DNA of 36,085 bases, taken from Elusimicrobiota bacterium. Its GTDB lineage: Bacteria > Elusimicrobiota > Elusimicrobia > UBA1565 > UBA9628. The stretch lies in the NCBI GenBank assembly GCA_028865585.1, contig JAGWJU010000002.1, forward strand, positions 1 through 36,085. The letters are read 5' to 3'. A program made the translations under genes and the position numbers. Under the pieces are notes generated by a model. The model did no database searches. It had not been told where the DNA came from and worked only from the letters and a program-made list of their open reading frames with translations. Positions 32,412-36,085 of this stretch are shown in pieces; positions within the stretch are counted from its first letter, which is position 1; the number at the start of each line of letters is the position of its first letter.

Positions 32412-32939
32412 ATGCCAAATCCCGTCACCCGCCTTTTCTGGAAGGCCGCCATTCGTCTGCGCTGGCTTCTGCCCTCGAAGAAAGCCTCCGGAGTCGAGAT
32501 AGGACGGCGTATTCCGGATTTTGCTTTATCCAATGCGGAAGGACGCAGCTTCAGACTCTCTTCAGTTTTCCCTGATAAGGCCGCGGTGCTGTGGCTGACC
32601 AATCTCTGCTCAAGCTGCCAGGAGCGCATTCCGCTTCTAGAGCGGGTCTATTCGGAGAAACGCAAAAACTTGGAGATATTCGCCATTTCGACGCTAGGGG
32701 ACGATCGGCGGACGCCCGAAATAATCGCAGCGGAGCATCACCCGAGCTTCCCGCTGCTTTTGGACCCCAAAGACTGGGTGAAGAATACATTGGGATTGGA
32801 GCACCCATCAGGAGCCTGCCCTATGTATAACCTCCTAATGCTGGATCGCTCCGGACGCGTTCGCTTGCGCCACCACCTTTCGGCCATCCCGGACGAGCGG
32901 TTTTTGAAAGAGTTGGATTCCCTACTGGAGGCCGCATGA
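32412..32939 (+). CDS. TlpA/redoxin-like thioredoxin-fold protein
   Basis: 175 residues. Thioredoxin/AhpC-like fold with KASGVEIGRRIPDFALSN (about 24-41), the active-site pair NLCSSCQERIP (C66, C69), and the segment GACPMYNLLMLDRSGRVR near the end, where Pro-Met replaces the usual cis-Pro context. The N-terminus (FWKAAIRLRWLLPS) could be a membrane-associated amphipathic helix but is no clear signal peptide. It may use electrons from the flavoenzyme encoded just upstream. Its stop overlaps the methyltransferase ATG (ATGA). Confidence 0.82.
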   Translation: MPNPVTRLFWKAAIRLRWLLPSKKASGVEIGRRIPDFALSNAEGRSFRLSSVFPDKAAVLWLTNLCSSCQERIPLLERVYSEKRKNLEIFAISTLGDDRRTPEIIAAEHHPSFPLLLDPKDWVKNTLGLEHPSGACPMYNLLMLDRSGRVRLRHHLSAIPDERFLKELDSLLEAA

Positions 32940-33571
32940 CAGGTCCTGATTTAAGCGCCTCCATGGAGAAATACCGTAAGCACGCCCCAGGTTATGATGA
33001 TAGCGCCCGTCGAACCGAAGGCTTGCGCCGCAGGACCATCCAAGCCCTTGATCTACGTGGGGGAGAAACAGTCGTTGATGTCGGATGCGGAACGGGCCTG
33101 AGCTTCGCTGGCCTGCAGAACCGCATCGGGCCTAAAGGAACTCTCATCGGCATCGAGCCCTGCGCAGAGATGATAGCCCGGGCACGCGAACGGGTGGAGA
33201 CATACGGATGGAAGAACGTGGTTCTGCTCGAGTCTTCGGCCGAGCGGGCGGTCTGGGACGCTCCGGCTGACGCCTATCTCTTTAATTTTGCCCATGACGT
33301 CTTGCGCTCTCATATCTCGCTCAAAAATCTCTTTAAGCATGCCGTCATCGATGCCCGCGTCGTGGCTTCTGGAATGAAGCTCATGCCGTGGTACCTGGCG
33401 CCGGTAAACCCCATCGTAAGGCGCAAAGCTCGACCTTATCTGACCACGTTCGACGGTTTTTCTCGGCCCTGGACGGTTCTGGAAAACTATGCCCTAAACT
33501 TGAACGTGCGGATATACGTCTTCGGGTTGTTTTATCTGGCACATGGCACTTTGTCATTAGGAAGTGGATGA
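32936..33571 (+). CDS. Class I SAM-dependent methyltransferase (copy 1)
   Basis: 211 residues, coupled by ATGA at both ends. Rossmann-fold SAM site: VVDVGCGTGLSFAGL (motif I, about 43-57), GIEPCAEMIARARERV (motif II). The remainder, FAHDVLRSHISLKNLF and SRPWTVLENY, lacks the usual catalytic motifs of ArsM (no conserved CxxC cysteines), so arsenic methylation is not indicated. It is a clear paralogue of the gene at 34847-35518 along the whole length. Substrate unknown; it may act with the ATP-grasp enzyme that follows. Confidence 0.85.
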   Translation: MTGPDLSASMEKYRKHAPGYDDSARRTEGLRRRTIQALDLRGGETVVDVGCGTGLSFAGLQNRIGPKGTLIGIEPCAEMIARARERVETYGWKNVVLLESSAERAVWDAPADAYLFNFAHDVLRSHISLKNLFKHAVIDARVVASGMKLMPWYLAPVNPIVRRKARPYLTTFDGFSRPWTVLENYALNLNVRIYVFGLFYLAHGTLSLGSG

Positions 33572-34884
33572 TGAAAAAGCGGATTTTGCTTCTGGCCCCC
33601 AGCGCATGGGACTTGGCGGGAATCAATAAACCCGAATTCCAGGCAAAATACGAATTCATCCAAGTTCCGATGGCGTTCTATCAAACCCATCCACTTCTAA
33701 TCGGGATCCGGTTCGACATCCTGCGTTTCATCGCCAGAGCCGTACGCCTAGGCCGCAAACTGAATGTCGATGGAATAGTCGGCACGCACGATTATCCGGC
33801 ATCCTTAGCCGCAGCGGCCGTGGCCGCAGAGTTGGGGCTTCCGGGGCCAGCCGTGAACAAAGCCCTGCTTTGCCAGCACAAATATCTTTGTCGTCTCAAG
33901 CAACGAGACATAATCCCCGAAGCCACTCCTGCCTTCAGTCTGATTGATCCCTTCGACTTTACGCAGCGCCTGCCGCTCAAATTTCCTATCTTCGTCAAAC
34001 CGGTCAAAGCAACCCTGTCCATGTTCGCCGGAGAAGCCGGCAATGAACGCGAACTCGCGGACCTCCTGAAACTTTCTCAACTGGAGCGGCTCGGAGGACT
34101 TATTGCTCTTCGGCCGTTTAACCGCATGCTCACGGCTTACACTGATTTTAAAACGCACGCGAATTATTTTATCGCAGAGGAAGTCCTGCGTGGCGCCCAA
34201 GTCACCGTCGAAGGCTTCGCGTACCGCGGCCGCCCGGAAATCATGGGCATCGTCGATTCGATTATGTATCCGGGCACGCGCAGCTTTGAGCGTTTTGAAT
34301 ATCCGTCCCGCTTGCCGCCCCAGGTTCAGGAGCGTATGGGAAACTTGGCTCTTCGCTTCATATCCTCCATCGGATTCAATGACGGGTGCTTCAATGTGGA
34401 AATGATTTACGACGCCCAGGAAAACTCCATCCACATCATCGAGGTCAACCCACGGCTATGTTCGCAATTCAGCGATCTTTACGAAAAGGTCAACGGCACG
34501 AGCGGCTATGCCGTGCAGTTGGCCATTGCCGCGGGCGAACGGCCGTCGTTTTCCAGAAGGGCCGGGAAATACCGTGCGGCGGCGAGCTTCGTCTTGAGAA
34601 CATTCGAGGACAAGAAGGTCCTGCGCCTGCCGGCTCAGCCGGCAATAACCGCCATCACGGAAAGGTTCCCGGGCACGCTGGTTATGCCGCTTTGCCGCAA
34701 GAACGCGTGGCTTTCCTCAGAACCTCAGGACCGGGAAAGTTTTCGCTACGCCGCCATTAATATGGGCGCAGGCGGCTTTGACGAGCTACACGCTTCTTTC
34801 CACGCCGCGCACGCGGCCCTGCCCTTTGAATTCACCGGCAGGACCTTCAGGACGGATTACCGTTTGTCCGAGAGCCTGACGTAA
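33568..34884 (+). CDS. ATP-grasp ligase-like enzyme
   Basis: 438 residues from ATG 33568 (a second ATG at 33571 is equally possible), overlapping the methyltransferase stop. N-terminal pre-ATP-grasp domain (RILLLAPSAWDLAG, GIVGTHDYPASLAAAAVAAE), then ATP-grasp: FPIFVKPVKATLSMFAGEAG, AEEVLRGAQVTVEGFAYRG and the metal-binding IIEVNPRLCSQFSDLYEKV (Glu and Asn near 288-292), followed by an extra C-terminal domain of about 120 residues. Such enzymes join a carboxylate to an amine or thiol with ATP. A route from amino acid or peptide to a small thiol or metal-binding compound would fit the context, but this is inferred. Confidence 0.85.
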   Translation: MMKKRILLLAPSAWDLAGINKPEFQAKYEFIQVPMAFYQTHPLLIGIRFDILRFIARAVRLGRKLNVDGIVGTHDYPASLAAAAVAAELGLPGPAVNKALLCQHKYLCRLKQRDIIPEATPAFSLIDPFDFTQRLPLKFPIFVKPVKATLSMFAGEAGNERELADLLKLSQLERLGGLIALRPFNRMLTAYTDFKTHANYFIAEEVLRGAQVTVEGFAYRGRPEIMGIVDSIMYPGTRSFERFEYPSRLPPQVQERMGNLALRFISSIGFNDGCFNVEMIYDAQENSIHIIEVNPRLCSQFSDLYEKVNGTSGYAVQLAIAAGERPSFSRRAGKYRAAASFVLRTFEDKKVLRLPAQPAITAITERFPGTLVMPLCRKNAWLSSEPQDRESFRYAAINMGAGGFDELHASFHAAHAALPFEFTGRTFRTDYRLSESLT

Positions 34885-35518
34885 TCGAATTCCGCCGATA
34901 AACGCCTCTGGCGATATAGCTGGCGCCCAACCAAATCTGGCGCACGTTCAAGTCCGGGATATAATCGGACTGCAGGAGGCTCCAAGGGCGATTGAGGCTT
35001 TCAGTCGTCGTCATATAGTTTCTGTTGACGACGCGGACGTAAATATTAAGGGGAGAAAGCCACCAGGGGAAAAGCTTGGTTCCTGCCAAAGCGACGCGAG
35101 CAGAATTCTTGGCCGAGGCAAAAATATTGGACAACGCCTTGGGAGAGCGCAGTACGTCCTGGGTATAGTGGAACAACGCCGCGTCCCAGGAAGGGATGAC
35201 TGCGGATTCCATCGAGGATTCAATAAGGGTGACGTTTTTCCAGCCCGCGCTTTCGACACGTTTTCGGGCCAGCGACAGCATATCAGGACTCAATTCCACG
35301 CCGACAATGCTCCCCCGAGACCCAATCTTTTCTTCCAAGAGGGAAAAACACGCGCCCGTGCCGCAGGCGACATCAAGAACTGTATCGCCAGGACGCAAAT
35401 CCAGGGCAGCGACCGCCCTCTCGCGGACCGAAGCCGCACGACGAGTGGCGCGATCGTAGTTCGAAGCCAATTCGTGGTAACGAGCGACAGCAAGAGAAGG
35501 ATCAGGCATCTTCGTCAT
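34847..35518 (-). CDS. Class I SAM-dependent methyltransferase (copy 2, paralogue)
   Basis: 223 residues from ATG 35518 (an ATG three codons on, at 35509, is possible). VLDVACGTGACFSLLEEKIG is motif I; GVELSPDMLSLARKRV and SAGWKNVTLIESSMESAV follow as in copy 1 at 32936, and the shared C-terminal half has LNRPWSLLQSDYIPDLNVR against SRPWTVLENYALNLNVR. The two genes thus come from a duplication. It overlaps the ATP-grasp gene by 38 bp tail to tail and follows the thioredoxin-like gene with a 17-bp overlap, on a separate transcript that reads from ECF promoter 4. Confidence 0.85.
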   Translation of the reverse strand: MTKMPDPSLAVARYHELASNYDRATRRAASVRERAVAALDLRPGDTVLDVACGTGACFSLLEEKIGSRGSIVGVELSPDMLSLARKRVESAGWKNVTLIESSMESAVIPSWDAALFHYTQDVLRSPKALSNIFASAKNSARVALAGTKLFPWWLSPLNIYVRVVNRNYMTTTESLNRPWSLLQSDYIPDLNVRQIWLGASYIARGVYRRNSITSGSRTNGNPS

Positions 35519-35822
35519 TCTTAATGATTCTACCATTCGCCCTAAGTACCGCCATAATTTGGGGGATGCTGGGTGCTCCACCAAATCTGCAGGCTGTCGC
35601 GCCACGCACAGTTGCCGCTCCCGTGTTTATTTCTCGACCGTTTATCAAAATGGTAGGAGATGGGAAGCCGCGCCACGCACGAGGAGTTTTTTTCGATTGC
35701 ACATCGATTTCCTTCCAGATTGGCGCGAGGCCCGCATGCGATAAGGCCATTCTCAGATTTTTGCGAGCCTGCTCCACGTTTGGGCAGCCTTCAAAATAAA
35801 GAAGATAAATCTTCATCTTCAT
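35502..35822 (-). CDS. Small thioredoxin-fold protein with single active-site Cys
   Basis: 106 residues from ATG 35822 with GAAGG at 35829-35833. KIYLLYFEGCPNVEQARKNL has the first beta strand and a lone cysteine (C13) where thioredoxins have CxxC; FPSPTILINGREIN carries the cis-proline strand, and ATACRFGGAPSIPQI the C-terminal helix with a second cysteine (about 82). Proteins of this type are frequent in mercury- and arsenic-resistance clusters as putative thiol/metal carriers. First gene after ECF promoter 4, and co-transcribed with the methyltransferase. Confidence 0.78.
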   Translation of the reverse strand: MKMKIYLLYFEGCPNVEQARKNLRMALSHAGLAPIWKEIDVQSKKTPRAWRGFPSPTILINGREINTGAATVRGATACRFGGAPSIPQIMAVLRANGRIIKNDEDA

Positions 35823-35839
35823 CTCGAACCTTCATCTAA

Positions 35840-35868
35840 TAAGTGCAATTTTGAGGTCATTTGTTACA
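35840..35868 (-). promoter_or_regulatory. Putative ECF promoter 4 (TGTAAC-N17-CACTTA), minus strand
   Basis: On the minus strand: TGTAAC (35868-35863), 17 bp, CACTTA (35845-35840), followed by TTA. It lies 18 bp upstream of ATG 35822, again a short leader as at 27794. The intergenic stretch 35823-35935 is clearly more AT-rich than the rest of the window and shows nothing else I can name. Confidence 0.68.
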
Positions 35869-35935
35869 AGCCATCTCCAATTGTCTTCTAATTTAATCAA
35901 TTTACATCTAGCCAAGTTACATTCGCTCTGAAGAT

Positions 35936-36029
35936 CCAAAAAATTGTATTTTATGCTTAAGTTATAATTACTTTTCGCCTCCGTAGCTCAACGGGAAAGA
36001 ACGCCTGTAACTGCTACGCGGTCGAGGAA
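35936..36029 (+). repeat. Repeated structured non-coding element, copy 2
   Basis: Matches 15201-15292 in order and spacing. It has AAGTTA/TTACTT (35959-35964 with 35968-35973; five of six pairs) and CGTAGC/GCTACG (35982-35987 with 36013-36018; all pairs) at the places of the two stems in copy 1. A TATAAT occurs at 35963-35968. Similarity fades after about 36029, then a U-rich-capable AAAATAGTCGTTTTT follows. The window ends at 36085, so the element may continue. Function unknown. Confidence 0.5.
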
Positions 36030-36085
36030 AAAGAAGAGAAAATAGTCGTTTTTCTGCCGTTGCCGCTGTAATCCCGCCCCAGAGT

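Noticed and set aside
32936..33571. ArsM arsenite methyltransferase
   Set aside because: The conserved cysteines needed to bind As(III) are absent in both methyltransferase copies.
35980..36060. Intact tRNA gene
   Set aside because: Only a 5'-half resemblance; D-stem does not close, no GGTTCRA arm and no closing acceptor strand within the window.

Overview
The window looks like a chromosomal metal-homeostasis and metal-resistance island of a GC-rich, diderm (outer-membrane-bearing) bacterium. Evidence for two membranes is a TolC-family channel, two or three outer-membrane beta-barrel proteins and several lipoproteins. Lineage cannot be fixed from the sequence; an uncultured phylum such as Elusimicrobiota is possible, but that is only an impression. 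Genes are tightly packed, with many ATGA or TAATG stop/start overlaps, so most belong to long operons. I see no insertion sequence, CRISPR array, rRNA or canonical tRNA gene.

Layout. 68-5699: a sodium:solute symporter, a convergent membrane-anchored SCO1-type protein with an extra thioredoxin-fold domain, and a ~990-residue putative lipoprotein of unknown function. 5831-12505 (minus): a copper/silver efflux operon (small Cys-rich exported protein, CusC, CusB, CusA) that ends in two remnants, an N-truncated ArsR regulator and a C-truncated DabA-like (DUF2309) protein. 12583-15041 (minus): a mer-like operon (MerR variant, HMA lipoprotein, outer-membrane protein, MerP-like, MerT-like). 15331-16163 (minus): an ECF sigma factor and its zinc-finger anti-sigma factor. 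16232-24648 (plus): a nine-gene operon (beta-barrel protein, MFS transporter, radical SAM enzyme, degenerate metallophosphoesterase, the two glycosyltransferase-type enzymes TIGR04283 and TIGR04282 that are annotated for arsenosugar clusters, an unknown anchored protein, DUF547, TVP38/TMEM64). 24723-27432 (plus): a mercury operon merR-merTP-merA plus a 62-residue Cys protein, followed by two Cys-rich micro-ORFs. 27794-28714: an unknown beta-rich protein and an AhpD-like protein. 28855-34884: a bufferin operon (bufA-like precursor, MNIO enzyme, DUF2063 partner) that runs on into a flavin disulfide reductase, a thioredoxin-like protein, a methyltransferase and an ATP-grasp enzyme. 34847-35822 (minus): a thioredoxin-like protein and a second, paralogous methyltransferase.

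How it fits together. The strongest new signal is a repeated bipartite promoter: TGTAAC, exactly 17 bp, then NACTWA. It occurs four times, each just upstream of a gene start: before the beta-barrel/radical SAM operon (beside the ECF sigma gene), before the 27794 gene, before the bufferin operon and before the minus-strand thioredoxin/methyltransferase pair. I infer that the local ECF sigma/anti-sigma pair controls all four units as one regulon, separate from the two MerR-controlled units, which share a different promoter design (20-bp spacer with a GTAT-centred dyad). A second unexplained signal is a ~95-bp non-coding element present twice (15201-15292 and 35936-36029), with compensatory changes in two potential stems.
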